Assembly: GCF_014297365.1 (NCBI RefSeq)
Contig: NZ_JACOQD010000008.1
Span: forward strand, 1 to 64,000
Length of the DNA stretch: 64,000 nucleotides
Source of the DNA: Winogradskyella echinorum
GTDB taxonomy: Bacteria > Bacteroidota > Bacteroidia > Flavobacteriales > Flavobacteriaceae
Reading direction: 5' to 3'
The stretch's first letter is position 1. The number at the start of each line of letters is the position of its first letter. Positions 8,478-20,645 of the stretch are shown piece by piece. A model generated the notes under the pieces. That model searched no databases and was not told where the DNA came from. It saw only the letters and a list, made by a program, of their open reading frames with translations. The position numbers and the translations under genes are program-made.

Positions 8478-9707
8478 ATGAAAAAATATAGACTAATAAT
8501 CGTTTTAATAGTTTCTTGCTTTTCTGCCAAAAGTTATGCGCAATACATACAAAATGATATAAAAGAAATTGTAATTGGTAAAGTTGATAGCCTATATTCT
8601 GAAATCTTAAAAGAGTATAGAGAAATTTGGGTACATGTGCCAAATGATATAGATATTACTAATACAAACAAGTATCCTGTAATTTATGTTTTAGATGCCT
8701 CTAAAAATTTCTATTCTATCACAGCGATGCTAAAACAACTAACACCTTGGACAATTCCTAATTCTATTATTGTAGGTATTACCAATACAGATAGAACCAG
8801 AGATTTTACACCAACCAATGTCCCATTTCAGCGTGGTCATAAATCAGAAACCTCTGGAGGTGCTAATAATTTTGTACAATTTCTTGAACAAGAATTAAAA
8901 CCTTTTATAAATAATAAATATCCAGCAGAGAACAATAACACAATCATTGGTCACTCAACTGGTGGTTTATTTGTACTCTACACTTTTTTAAACCATGATA
9001 ATGTTTTTGACAATTATTTAGCAATAGATCCTAGCCTTTGGTGGGATAAAGAACATCTTGTAAAAGAAGCTAAAGAAAAAATTAATAAAAGAAGTCTTAA
9101 AGAGAAATCATTATATATAGCAGTAGCAAACAGCATTGGCAAAGCTATGGATACTGTAAAAGTTAGAAAAGATAAAACTGAGCCAACAGAACAGATTAGA
9201 GCCAATCTAAAGTTTCATGATTTGTTAGTAAATAACAATGATAAGCTTAATTTCTCTTGGGAATATTTTAAAAATGAAGACCATGGCAGTATTGTAGTGC
9301 CAGCCCAATACAATGGATTACGTTCTGTTTTTTCATGGTTTCCATTTCCTGAAATGTGGAGATTTAATACTCCGAAAGCATATTCTGCTAAACAATTAAC
9401 AGAACCATATCTTTCTCATTACGCTAAACTAAGTCAGAGATTGAAGCGCGAAATAAAACCAGAATGGCAATTACTAAATGATGTCGGTTTCTATATGTTA
9501 GATGGTCATAATCTTCCAAATAAAGCTTTGGCGTATTTAGAGTTGAATGTTCATTATTATCCAAATGAATCTAGAACTTATGTGGCTATAGGTAATTATT
9601 ATGTATCTCAAAAAGACAAGTCAAAAGCTATTGAATATTATAATAAAGCTGTTGAAATAGATGGCAACCAAGAAGCTAAAGAACAACTAAAAAAACTAAA
9701 AAGTTAA
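8478..9707 (+). CDS. Secreted alpha/beta-hydrolase esterase (IroE/putative esterase family) with C-terminal TPR
   Basis: Exported by a Sec signal peptide (residues 1-22, ending SYAQ). Residues about 30-290 form an esterase domain of the putative-esterase/enterochelin-esterase family: VIYVLDASKNF near the start, nucleophile S160 in GHSTGG, and a likely catalytic histidine in NEDHGSIV. The last ~70 residues carry a TPR (YVAIGNYYVSQKDKSKAIEY). Relatives hydrolyse siderophore esters or acyl/feruloyl esters; the substrate cannot be read from sequence. It is the middle gene of a three-gene operon. Confidence 0.88.
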   Translation: MKKYRLIIVLIVSCFSAKSYAQYIQNDIKEIVIGKVDSLYSEILKEYREIWVHVPNDIDITNTNKYPVIYVLDASKNFYSITAMLKQLTPWTIPNSIIVGITNTDRTRDFTPTNVPFQRGHKSETSGGANNFVQFLEQELKPFINNKYPAENNNTIIGHSTGGLFVLYTFLNHDNVFDNYLAIDPSLWWDKEHLVKEAKEKINKRSLKEKSLYIAVANSIGKAMDTVKVRKDKTEPTEQIRANLKFHDLLVNNNDKLNFSWEYFKNEDHGSIVVPAQYNGLRSVFSWFPFPEMWRFNTPKAYSAKQLTEPYLSHYAKLSQRLKREIKPEWQLLNDVGFYMLDGHNLPNKALAYLELNVHYYPNESRTYVAIGNYYVSQKDKSKAIEYYNKAVEIDGNQEAKEQLKKLKS

Positions 9708-9721
9708 AAAAGAACAACACA

Positions 9722-10351
9722 ATGAAAACTACAATAGCACGTACAGTCTTATTATTTATATTATCACTAGTTCTTTCATGTGGTGAAAAATCATCATCAA
9801 ATACATCCGAAAGTGAATTGATAATGAAAATCAATGCGGTTCAAGAACAAATTATGGCACAAGGAAATATGACTGATATAGAGGAACAGGCGATATTAAG
9901 TTTGTGTAATATTATTTCGCATAATGACGGTTTAGCAAATTTTAGTCCTGAAAATAGGATGATTCTAAAAGATGTAGACATAGTACCTATCTATGATGGC
10001 TGTGAGAACCTAACGATCGAAGAAACTAGGGAATGCTTTAAAAATAAAATTTCTGCATTTATAAAACGCGAATTTAACTTGAGTATATCTAAAAGCTTAA
10101 ACCTTTCGGAATCAAAACAAGTAGATGCTTTCTTTATTATTGACAAAAAAGGGAACATTACTGGTTTGAAAGTTAGAGATTCTGAAGTAACTATTCAAGC
10201 TGAAATCTTAAGAGTGCTTCGTAAAATACCTATTATGAAACCTGCTAATCATCAGGGTAAAAGTGTTTCGGTATTATGTTCAGCTGTTATAAAATATGGT
10301 AACGACATCAAAGTCGATGTTATTTATATTCCTGAAAGACCAAATGATTAA
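9722..10351 (+). CDS. Lipoprotein with TonB C-terminal-like domain
   Basis: Lipoprotein of 209 residues with lipobox LVLSC (Cys about 20). Residues about 100-200 resemble the TonB_C domain as found in Bacteroidota TonB-like proteins: PIYDGCENLTIEETRECFKN, then VDAFFIIDKKGNITGLKV, then ILRVLRKIPIMKPANHQGKS. There is no membrane anchor of the TonB kind and no proline-rich spacer, so it would hang from a membrane by its lipid. It lies 14 bp after the esterase and before a strong terminator. Function unknown; contact with a TonB-dependent receptor or peptidoglycan is possible. Confidence 0.75.
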   Translation: MKTTIARTVLLFILSLVLSCGEKSSSNTSESELIMKINAVQEQIMAQGNMTDIEEQAILSLCNIISHNDGLANFSPENRMILKDVDIVPIYDGCENLTIEETRECFKNKISAFIKREFNLSISKSLNLSESKQVDAFFIIDKKGNITGLKVRDSEVTIQAEILRVLRKIPIMKPANHQGKSVSVLCSAVIKYGNDIKVDVIYIPERPND

Positions 10352-10401
10352 TTATTGAATCACTGCAGGGAATTAATTTAATGAAAATAGTAATTTTAAC
10401 T

Positions 10402-10430
10402 AAGCGAACTTTTACGGTTCGCTTTTTTTT
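10402..10430 (+). terminator. Rho-independent terminator of the ExbB-like operon
   Basis: Perfect 8-bp stem AAGCGAAC / GTTCGCTT, 7-nt loop, then eight Ts. Confidence 0.85.
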
Positions 10431-10451
10431 ATGAATAACATTTTTATTCTT

Positions 10452-10459
10452 TATTTTTG
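10452..10459 (+). promoter_or_regulatory. -7 promoter box before the DUF2721 gene
   Basis: TATTTTTG lies 12 bp before the ATG at 10472, so the 5' leader would be very short. Confidence 0.5.
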
Positions 10460-10471
10460 TAGAAATACATT

Positions 10472-10876
10472 ATGGAATCACTAACCCTCACTACTCCAGC
10501 ACTATTATTCTCAGCAATATCCCTAATAATGCTAGCTTATACCAATCGGTTTTTAGCTTATGCAGCTGTAATAAGAAACCTGAGTGATAAATATCTTGAA
10601 AAAAAAGAAGATGCTTTAATACGTCAAATAAATAATCTAAAATTTAGATTAAACTTAACACGCTGGATGCAGATCTTTGGAATATCAAGTCTTCTATTAT
10701 GTGTACTAACAATGTTTTTAATATATATACATCAACATATTTTAGCAGTTTGGATATTTGGAATAGCTTTAATCTTACTAATAATATCATTAGCATTATT
10801 AATAAAAGAAATTCAAATTTCAGCACAAGCACTAAAGCATCATTTGGGTGATATAGAAGAATATTTAAAAAAGTAG
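10472..10876 (+). CDS. DUF2721 family membrane protein
   Basis: Membrane protein of 134 residues. The N-terminal hydrophobic helix (LTTPALLFSAISLIMLAY) is followed by a basic cytoplasmic stretch with NLSDKYLEKKEDALIRQI, then two hydrophobic helices (about 68-110) and a charged C-terminus. This is the usual DUF2721 layout and length. No function is known for the family. It has its own -7 box and lies between two transcription units. Confidence 0.85.
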   Translation: MESLTLTTPALLFSAISLIMLAYTNRFLAYAAVIRNLSDKYLEKKEDALIRQINNLKFRLNLTRWMQIFGISSLLLCVLTMFLIYIHQHILAVWIFGIALILLIISLALLIKEIQISAQALKHHLGDIEEYLKK

Positions 10877-10961
10877 GAATTTTTTTAAATTAATTGTGAC
10901 CATTATAAAAGTTTAGTGTCTTAATAACAACTAACAAATTTAAAACGAACTAACAATACAA

Positions 10962-11555
10962 TTGACAACTGACGCTGTTCATACCCTAACCGATGAAGCG
11001 CTCGTAGAAGCTATCGTTAAGACCAATGACACTCTTTTATTTGAGGTGTTATATGATAGGTATGCGAGTATGGTATATAACAAATGTTATGGCTTTGCTA
11101 ATGGTGTTGATGAAGCAAAAGATTTAACTCAAGATGTTTTTTTGAGAGTCTTTGTTAAACTTGCTAGTTTTAAAGGTAAATCAAAATTTTCAACATGGTT
11201 ATATGCGTTTACTTATAATCATTGTGTAAATTATGTAACTAGAAACACCGCAAAGAAGTTCGAAAAAAAATCTGTAAGTTCTGAAAATGTTGATATTGAA
11301 AATATAGGTGAAGAAGTGGATTCTACTCGTGATTTTGATAATATGCGCGTAGAAAAGTTAAAGAAAGTTATGGAACTTATTTCACCAGATGAAAAAATGT
11401 TATTACTATTGAAGTATCAAGATAATTTATCAATTAAAGAATTATCTGAAGCTTTAGATCTAGGTGAAAGCGCAGTAAAAATGCGCTTGAAAAGAGCAAA
11501 AGAAAAACTTGTACAGAAGTACGATAATTATACGAAAGATGGAAAATCCATTTAA
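10962..11555 (+). CDS. RNA polymerase ECF-type sigma factor
   Basis: Sigma-70 family protein of 197 residues. Region 2 is FEVLYDRYASMVYN, then DLTQDVFLRVFVKLASFKG and FSTWLYAFTYNHCVNY. Region 4 is LLLLKYQDNLSIKELSEAL followed by LGESAVKMRLKRAKEKL. The start taken is a TTG at 10962; no in-frame ATG fits before region 2. Its last 17 bases overlap a 56-aa gene, where an anti-sigma factor is often found, and a mechanosensitive channel follows. An envelope or osmotic stress role is inferred from these neighbours. Confidence 0.92.
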   Translation: MTTDAVHTLTDEALVEAIVKTNDTLLFEVLYDRYASMVYNKCYGFANGVDEAKDLTQDVFLRVFVKLASFKGKSKFSTWLYAFTYNHCVNYVTRNTAKKFEKKSVSSENVDIENIGEEVDSTRDFDNMRVEKLKKVMELISPDEKMLLLLKYQDNLSIKELSEALDLGESAVKMRLKRAKEKLVQKYDNYTKDGKSI

Positions 11556-11709
11556 GCAAATAAACCAGCCTTTAAAAGAAGTTCCGGCAGAACTTAAAGG
11601 AAAAGTCATGCACGACATTGCAATGGCCAAGCTATTTATGGAGTTAGCTGAACTGTTTTCGTATAATATTGGTCATATTATAGATAGTGTAACCAGTAAA
11701 AGAAAATAA
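11539..11709 (+). CDS. Small conserved-looking protein overlapping the sigma gene (56 aa)
   Basis: A 56-residue frame begins at the ATG at 11539, overlapping the sigma gene by 17 bp, a sign of translational coupling. The longer frame starting at 11509 would lie wholly inside the sigma gene and is not preferred. The protein is helical, with NPFKQINQPLKEVPAELKG then VMHDIAMAKLFMELAELF, and has no membrane segment. Position suggests a small regulator of the sigma factor, but it lacks a zinc motif (HxxxCxxC) and a membrane anchor, so the role is unproven. Confidence 0.7.
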   Translation: MENPFKQINQPLKEVPAELKGKVMHDIAMAKLFMELAELFSYNIGHIIDSVTSKRK

Positions 11710-11748
11710 TAGAATACTTAATAACCCCTAACATAAAAATTAATAAGT

Positions 11749-12576
11749 ATGGAAAAAGTGAGTGAATTTTCTGATGTAGCAATGAAATCCTTAACCAATA
11801 TTTGGTTAGAGATTACTAAGATATTCCCCAACATAATTGGTGCTCTTATAGTACTAATTATTGGATGGTTAATTACTAAACTAGTTGTTAAAATAATAAA
11901 GAAAGTTTTAAAATTAGCTAAAGCAAACAAACTCGATGATAAGATTAATGAAATAGAAATAGTAGAAGGAAAGAAACTTAATTTCGATACGATAAAAGTT
12001 GTTTCTAAAGTTGTAAAATATTTGATGTACATCATACTGCTAGTTACAGCTTCAGATATAATGGGATTAGATATTATTACAAAACAGATTAGTGACTTAA
12101 TATCTTATTTACCAAAGTTATTTGCAGCTTTAGTTGTATTTATAGTTGGCCTTTTATTTGCAAACTTTGTAAAGAATGGCTTAAAATCTCTGTTTGAATC
12201 TATGGATTTATCTGGTGGTAAAATGATTAGCCAAGTGGTCTTTTTCTTAATGCTCACTTTTATATCTATTACTGCATTAAATCAGGCTGGTATAGATACC
12301 GAGATTATTACCAATAACATAAACATGATTATTGCAGCATTTCTTTTAGCATTTGCTATTGCTTTTGGATTTGGCGCTAGAGAAGTTGTAGGTAAACTGT
12401 TAAATACGTTTTACGCTCGCAAGACCTTTGAAGTTGGACAAAGTATAAAATTTAATAATGTTAACTATACCATAGAGGAAGTAAAAAGTATCTCTGTAGT
12501 ATTAAAAAGCAATGATGGTAAACTAATAGTACCAATAAATGAATTAACAGAAAATCAAGTACAACTGCAGGATTAA
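11749..12576 (+). CDS. Small-conductance mechanosensitive channel-like protein (TM_helix/MscS related)
   Basis: Membrane protein of 275 residues. It opens with an amphipathic segment and TM helix (IIGALIVLIIGWLITKLVV). Two repeats of a conserved TM-helix unit follow (LFAALVVFIVGLLFANFV; ANxM/FLLAFAIAFGFGAREVVG), and then a short MscS-like beta domain (FEVGQSIKFNNVNYTIEEV, then LIVPINEL). Such proteins open under membrane tension during osmotic downshift. It follows the sigma/56-aa pair after 39 bp and ends before a terminator, consistent with one transcript. Confidence 0.85.
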   Translation: MEKVSEFSDVAMKSLTNIWLEITKIFPNIIGALIVLIIGWLITKLVVKIIKKVLKLAKANKLDDKINEIEIVEGKKLNFDTIKVVSKVVKYLMYIILLVTASDIMGLDIITKQISDLISYLPKLFAALVVFIVGLLFANFVKNGLKSLFESMDLSGGKMISQVVFFLMLTFISITALNQAGIDTEIITNNINMIIAAFLLAFAIAFGFGAREVVGKLLNTFYARKTFEVGQSIKFNNVNYTIEEVKSISVVLKSNDGKLIVPINELTENQVQLQD

Positions 12577-12641
12577 CTATAAGGTTAGGGTTATAGATTT
12601 TATGAAAACATAAAATACGATCCTGCAAGTACTTGACATCT

Positions 12642-12672
12642 AAAACCTCTTCAAAAGAAGAGGTTTTTTTTA
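12642..12672 (+). terminator. Rho-independent terminator after the mechanosensitive channel
   Basis: 11-bp stem AAAACCTCTTC / GAAGAGGTTTT with an AAAA loop and a T-run. A very similar stem occurs at 33011-33037. Confidence 0.85.
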
Positions 12673-12748
12673 TTTAAAAAATGTAAATAACAAAAAAGTG
12701 ACCTATTACTAGGTCACAATTTTACAAATTTTATTTTTAAGCTTTGGC

Positions 12749-14971
<2,223 letters not shown>

Positions 14972-15177
14972 TTAGTTTTGTTTAGTTATTAATTTTATTC
15001 TTTAAAGTTAAAAAATATTGACTTAGTAATAAAAGTTCAACATCTTTTTAACTTATATTTTAATAGCTAAAATTTATACTATATTTTTTTTGAATAGTAT
15101 TATTTAATAATAGTAAACTTTCGGTATAGTAAATCTTATCAAAATTTTGTATATTAAGGTAATTTAATACTAATAAT

Positions 15178-15420
15178 ATGAGCACTTCAGAATATACAAA
15201 AGTTTATTACGGCAATTTTATTTTAGTAACTCGTGTTAAAGATGAGTTAGAACGTTTTGGAATCATTCCTATAATAAAAGACGAAGGAGAATCGCAGCGT
15301 TTGGCTGGTTACGCATCTATGAATCAAGGCTACCAAGAGGTATTTGTTCATAATGATGAGCTAGATAAGGCTACTGCTATTATTGAGCAAGTTAAGAGTG
15401 AGATGGAAGCCACAGAATAA
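15178..15420 (+). CDS. DUF2007 (putative signal transducing protein) family
   Basis: Small protein of 80 residues. KVYYGNFILVTRVKDELERF, then IIKDEGESQRLAGY, then YQEVFVHNDELDKATAIIEQ is the DUF2007 pattern: a ferredoxin-like alpha/beta fold related to PII-type folds. It is cytosolic and its function is not established in the family. The gene is preceded by an AT-rich region divergent from katG and followed by a strong bidirectional terminator. Confidence 0.85.
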   Translation: MSTSEYTKVYYGNFILVTRVKDELERFGIIPIIKDEGESQRLAGYASMNQGYQEVFVHNDELDKATAIIEQVKSEMEATE

Positions 15421-15432
15421 TATTATTAAAAA

Positions 15433-15466
15433 AAAAATGCTGATACTTTAAAATATCAGCATTTTT
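15433..15466. terminator. Bidirectional terminator between DUF2007 and the ABC-F gene
   Basis: Perfect 13-bp stem AAAAATGCTGATA / TATCAGCATTTTT with an 8-nt loop. T-runs on both sides serve the two convergent genes. Confidence 0.88.
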
Positions 15467-15485
15467 ATTTTAATATAATTTTCTT

Positions 15486-17174
<1,689 letters not shown>

Positions 17175-17307
17175 TTATGAATACTAAAAATTTGAAAAAG
17201 TATTATTTATTATGAATTTTGAGAATGATTTATGTTATTTAGACGGAATAATAAGCACTACAACAAGTTTTAACGAGGTATTAACAAGAGTTGAGCATTC
17301 CAAGCTA

Positions 17308-17315
17308 TATTTTTG
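17308..17315 (+). promoter_or_regulatory. -7 promoter box before the thioredoxin-fold lipoprotein
   Basis: TATTTTTG, 25 bp before the TTG at 17341. Its position inside the 5' part of the longer frame argues for the later start. Confidence 0.4.
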
Positions 17316-17340
17316 TTTATTAATTATTAGAAATAACCCT

Positions 17341-18798
17341 TTGTTTTATAAATATTTACTTTGTTGCTCGATGATTGCCTCTATCACCTTAGGTTGCAAT
17401 TCTAATGGTGAGAATTCTGATTTTGCTTACATTGGAGGCGAGATTATTAATCCAAAAAACAAGAGTATTATCCTATATAATACTGAGGGTAAAGTAGCAG
17501 ATACTTTTCAATTAGACGCCAATAATAGATTTATACATAAAATAACAAAACTACAACCTGGATTGTATTCTATTAGACATGGTGGTGAATATCAAATGGT
17601 ATTGTTAGAACCTAATGATAGCATTATGTTTCGATTAAATACATACGATTTTGATGAGTCCTTGGTATTTACAGGTAATGGTGCTAAAAAGAACAATTAT
17701 CTTATAAAAACCTATTTATCTAACGAAAAGGAAGCAAAAAAGCTCGTTAAGTATTCTAAAATGGAGCCAGAGGCTTTTAATACATTTGTTGAAGAGCGAC
17801 GCCTACGTAGACTTGGAGAATTTCATGAGTTTTTAACTCATAATGAAGAGTCTGAGTTTTTTAAATCTATTATAGAGGCAAATATTAATTATAACTCGTA
17901 TGCGGATAAAGAAATTTACCCTTTTGCATATTTTGGTAATAATAAACTAATTCATATAAAAGATTTACCAGATGATTTTTTTAATCACAGAAAAAGCATC
18001 GATTATAATGCAAGTCACTTAAGTCACTTTTATTCTTATAATCGTTTTCTTTCTTTTCATATAGATAATTTAGCCACTCACAATTATTATAAACACAACG
18101 CACATCATAGTAAGTTTGATAGGCATGATATTGGTTACAACAAATCTAAGCTCGATTTAATAGATAGTATAATCCATGATGAAACTATAAAAAATAAGCT
18201 TTTAAAATATACAGCAATTGATTATATAAGCTATAACCATACTGAAGCAGAAGCTAATTCATTACTAGATTATTATCTAACTAAAAGCACAAATGAAGAA
18301 GATGAAGCTTACATGAAAGATTTGGTATCTAACTTAAAGTCATTGAGACAAGGTAACCCTTTACCAAATCTGTCTATAGTTAATTATAACGACTCAGAGC
18401 ATTTTTTAAACTCAATAATTAGTAAACCAACAATAATATATTTTTGGTCTTCTAACTCTAAAATGCAATATAGAAATAGCCATTTTATGGTGAATAAGCT
18501 AAAATCTAAATTTCCTCAAATGGATTTTGTTTCTATTAATGTTAATGATAATGATGATAAATTTTGGAAAAAAATTATCAATAATTATGATTTCCCAAAC
18601 ACTAATGAGTTTAAGTTTAAAAATTCACGAAAAGCTAGAAAAACATTAGCGGTAAACTATTTGAACAAGTCTATTATTGTTGATGAGAATGGAATTATTC
18701 TTCATCCAAATGCTAACATTTTTAGTTCGGATTTTGAAGAAATTCTTGAAGAGCTTTTAATAAAAAAGCATCTTATTGTAAAACAAGATGCTCTTTAA
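17341..18798 (+). CDS. Lipoprotein with DUF4369-like N-terminus and thioredoxin-like fold lacking CxxC
   Basis: From the TTG at 17341 the protein begins with a lipoprotein signal (YLLCCSMIASITLGC), giving 485 residues. An ATG at 17212 would add 43 residues that do not look like a leader. Residues after the signal (IGGEIINPKNKSIILYN, then FIHKITKLQPGLYSIRHGG) resemble the DUF4369 domain found before TlpA-type thioredoxins. The C-terminal ~130 residues keep the thioredoxin frame (TIIYFWSSNSKMQ ... MDFVSINV ... SIIVDENGIIL), but SSNSK replaces the WCxxC active site, so disulfide chemistry is unlikely. A small hairpin overlaps the stop. Function unknown. Confidence 0.75.
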   Translation: MFYKYLLCCSMIASITLGCNSNGENSDFAYIGGEIINPKNKSIILYNTEGKVADTFQLDANNRFIHKITKLQPGLYSIRHGGEYQMVLLEPNDSIMFRLNTYDFDESLVFTGNGAKKNNYLIKTYLSNEKEAKKLVKYSKMEPEAFNTFVEERRLRRLGEFHEFLTHNEESEFFKSIIEANINYNSYADKEIYPFAYFGNNKLIHIKDLPDDFFNHRKSIDYNASHLSHFYSYNRFLSFHIDNLATHNYYKHNAHHSKFDRHDIGYNKSKLDLIDSIIHDETIKNKLLKYTAIDYISYNHTEAEANSLLDYYLTKSTNEEDEAYMKDLVSNLKSLRQGNPLPNLSIVNYNDSEHFLNSIISKPTIIYFWSSNSKMQYRNSHFMVNKLKSKFPQMDFVSINVNDNDDKFWKKIINNYDFPNTNEFKFKNSRKARKTLAVNYLNKSIIVDENGIILHPNANIFSSDFEEILEELLIKKHLIVKQDAL

Positions 18799-18800
18799 AT
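18767..18800 (+). terminator. Possible terminator overlapping the stop codon
   Basis: Stem AGCATCTT / AAGATGCT with a 10-nt loop, followed by CTTTAAATTATTTT. The T-run is interrupted, so the call is tentative. Confidence 0.4.
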
Positions 18801-18819
18801 TATTTTAGTAAATTATTTT

Positions 18820-19473
18820 TTAATTCCCTTTTTTGTAATCCGCTAAGAATTTTTCTAAACCAATATCTGTTAAAGGATGTTTAAGTAATCCTGTGATAGA
18901 ACTTAAAGGTCCTGTCATTACATCTGCACCTAATTTTGCACAATCTATAACGTGCATGGTATGACGAACAGAAGCTGCTAATATTTCAGTTTCAAAAGCG
19001 TAATTATCGTAGATATGTCTAATCTCTGCAATAAGGTTTAAGCCATCTGTAGAAATATCATCTAAACGACCAATAAATGGAGATACATAAGTTGCACCTG
19101 CTTTTGCCGCTAATAATGCTTGACCTGGAGAAAACACTAAAGTTACGTTAGTTTTAATACCTCTATCCGAAAAATATTTACAAGCTTTTACACCATCTTT
19201 AATCATTGGTAACTTTACAACGATTTGCTCGTGTAATTCTGCCAAGGCTTCACCTTCTCTAACCATACCTTCAAAATCAGTTGCAATAACTTCAGCTGAA
19301 ACGTCACCTTCTACAATATTACAGATGTCTACATAATGCTTTAAGATATTATTAGTACCAGTAATACCTTCTTTGGCCATTAACGATGGGTTTGTAGTAA
19401 CTCCATCTAAAATACCCATATCTTGAGCTTCTTTAATCTGCTCTAAATTAGCAGTATCGATAAAAAATTTCAT
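18820..19473 (-). CDS. fsa: Fructose-6-phosphate aldolase / small transaldolase
   Basis: Class I aldolase of 217 residues in the TalC/MipB/Fsa group. The family start [25 protein letters not shown], and the Schiff-base lysine K87 in [10 protein letters not shown] are present, as are [17 protein letters not shown] and SPFIGRLDD. Enzymes of this length act either as transaldolase in the pentose phosphate pathway or as fructose-6-phosphate aldolase; sequence reading cannot decide. It is a single gene with its own -7 box. Confidence 0.93.
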   Translation of the reverse strand: MKFFIDTANLEQIKEAQDMGILDGVTTNPSLMAKEGITGTNNILKHYVDICNIVEGDVSAEVIATDFEGMVREGEALAELHEQIVVKLPMIKDGVKACKYFSDRGIKTNVTLVFSPGQALLAAKAGATYVSPFIGRLDDISTDGLNLIAEIRHIYDNYAFETEILAASVRHTMHVIDCAKLGADVMTGPLSSITGLLKHPLTDIGLEKFLADYKKGN

Positions 19474-19510
19474 GTAATTTAATTTTGATTTGTTGTGTTT
19501 TTTGTTGTCG

Positions 19511-19518
19511 CAAATTTA
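19511..19518 (-). promoter_or_regulatory. -7 promoter box before fsa
   Basis: Minus-strand TAAATTTG, 37 bp upstream of the ATG. Confidence 0.5.
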
Positions 19519-19586
19519 CGACTTTAAGCATCCTGTAAAAGGAATTGTTTTTAAAATATATTAACAATATCTATAATAAAAGCGTT

Positions 19587-20390
19587 CTACAACTTATAAT
19601 GATTCATTAACAGTTTCTCATAAACTGTATCTGGTAAAATGCGCTTCAAAACAATTGAAAATTTCTGCATAAATGCACCAACTTTATAATGGATCTTAGG
19701 CTTATTCGTCTCAATGATTCTAAAAATGGCATTAGCCATTTGTTGAGGATCATTCCCTTCATCCACATGCTCATCCATAGTTCTTAGTGTGTTGCCATAT
19801 TTCTCTTGGTATGGCGAGTCATCTAGTATTGGCGCATGGTAGCGACCAGCTGCTATATTAGTTGCAAAATCGCCAGGTGCAACATTTGTCATCTCTATAT
19901 TAAATTCCTTTAGCTCCATTCTAAAGGCTTCAGTAATTAATTCTAAAGCGCCTTTACTAGCACTATAAATGCCTCTATATGGTAAACCCATATAACCGGC
20001 AATTGAGGTTATATTAATTATTAAACCAGAGTTTTGAGAACGCATGGTTGGCAAAACAGCCTTTATAACATTAATTGGTCCAAAGAGATTGGTTTCAAAA
20101 TTGCGTTTAATTTCTGAATCTGGAATTTCTTCGATAGGACCCGTAATGCCAGCACCAGCATTATTGATGAGTACATCAATCTTAGATTCTTTATTTAACA
20201 CTGCATTGACACAAGTAGCAATAGTTTCAGGTTTTGTAACATCTAAAGCAACAATAGGAAATTTACTATCTGGATAATTATCTGGATTACGGCTAGTGCC
20301 ATAAACCTTATAGCCTTTAACTTGAAGATATTCGCCAACAGATTTTCCAATTCCAGAAGATCCACCTGTTATTAAAACTACTTTAGACAT
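19587..20390 (-). CDS. Short-chain dehydrogenase/reductase
   Basis: Classical SDR of 267 residues. The nucleotide-binding motif is TGGSSGIGKSVGEYL, followed by LINNAGAG, a catalytic serine in INITSIAGYMG and the YSASKGAL active-site Y-x3-K. A basic residue after the second strand (TSRNPD) hints at NADP(H). The C-terminal ~50 residues (FMQKFSIVLKRILPDTVYEKL) form a hydrophobic/basic tail seen in SDRs that associate with membranes. The substrate is unknown. It is transcribed from its own promoter just downstream of the SRP RNA. Confidence 0.92.
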   Translation of the reverse strand: MSKVVLITGGSSGIGKSVGEYLQVKGYKVYGTSRNPDNYPDSKFPIVALDVTKPETIATCVNAVLNKESKIDVLINNAGAGITGPIEEIPDSEIKRNFETNLFGPINVIKAVLPTMRSQNSGLIINITSIAGYMGLPYRGIYSASKGALELITEAFRMELKEFNIEMTNVAPGDFATNIAAGRYHAPILDDSPYQEKYGNTLRTMDEHVDEGNDPQQMANAIFRIIETNKPKIHYKVGAFMQKFSIVLKRILPDTVYEKLLMNHYKL

Positions 20391-20418
20391 AATGCTGAGA
20401 AATTATAAGCACAAAATA

Positions 20419-20446
20419 CAAATTTATAGGAGACTTTAGGGTACAA
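20419..20446 (-). promoter_or_regulatory. Promoter of the SDR gene
   Basis: Minus strand: TTG at 20446-20444, 17-nt spacer, TAAATTTG at 20426-20419; the ATG lies 28 bp further. The -33 element lies in the T-run that ends the SRP RNA. Confidence 0.5.
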
Positions 20447-20451
20447 AAAAA

Positions 20452-20545
20452 GGCAAGCTACCTACATCACACCGCTACGACCATCTACCTTTGCTGCGTT
20501 CCCGCCCTGGAGGATTCAACAGGAGCTGGTTGTGTAGGACTTGCC
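20452..20545 (-). ncRNA. ffs: Signal recognition particle RNA (small bacterial 4.5S type)
   Basis: The minus strand folds as one long hairpin: the ends GGCAAGTCCTACAC and GTGATGTAGGTAGCTTGCC pair. The apex holds the conserved SRP domain IV (CCTCCAGGGCGGGAACGCAGC, reading across the GGAA tetraloop region and the asymmetric AGCA loop). Length is about 94 nt, right for the small SRP RNA that binds Ffh for membrane protein targeting. A T-run (20451-20445 on the minus strand) terminates it directly after the closing stem. Ends are inferred from the stem and could differ by a few bases. Confidence 0.95.
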
Positions 20546-20550
20546 AGGCG

Positions 20551-20580
20551 CAAAGATACAATCTTTTAATACTTTTACAA
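20551..20580 (-). promoter_or_regulatory. Strong consensus promoter of the SRP RNA
   Basis: Minus strand: -33 TTG (20580-20578), exactly 19-nt spacer, -7 TATCTTTG (20558-20551). The RNA start at about 20545 is 6 nt downstream. This is the clearest Bacteroidota promoter in the window. Confidence 0.8.
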
Positions 20581-20645
20581 TCATTTAGTAATGATTTTTA
20601 AACTGAATTTTATTTAATAACTTGCTGAAAAATCTTTTAGTACTT

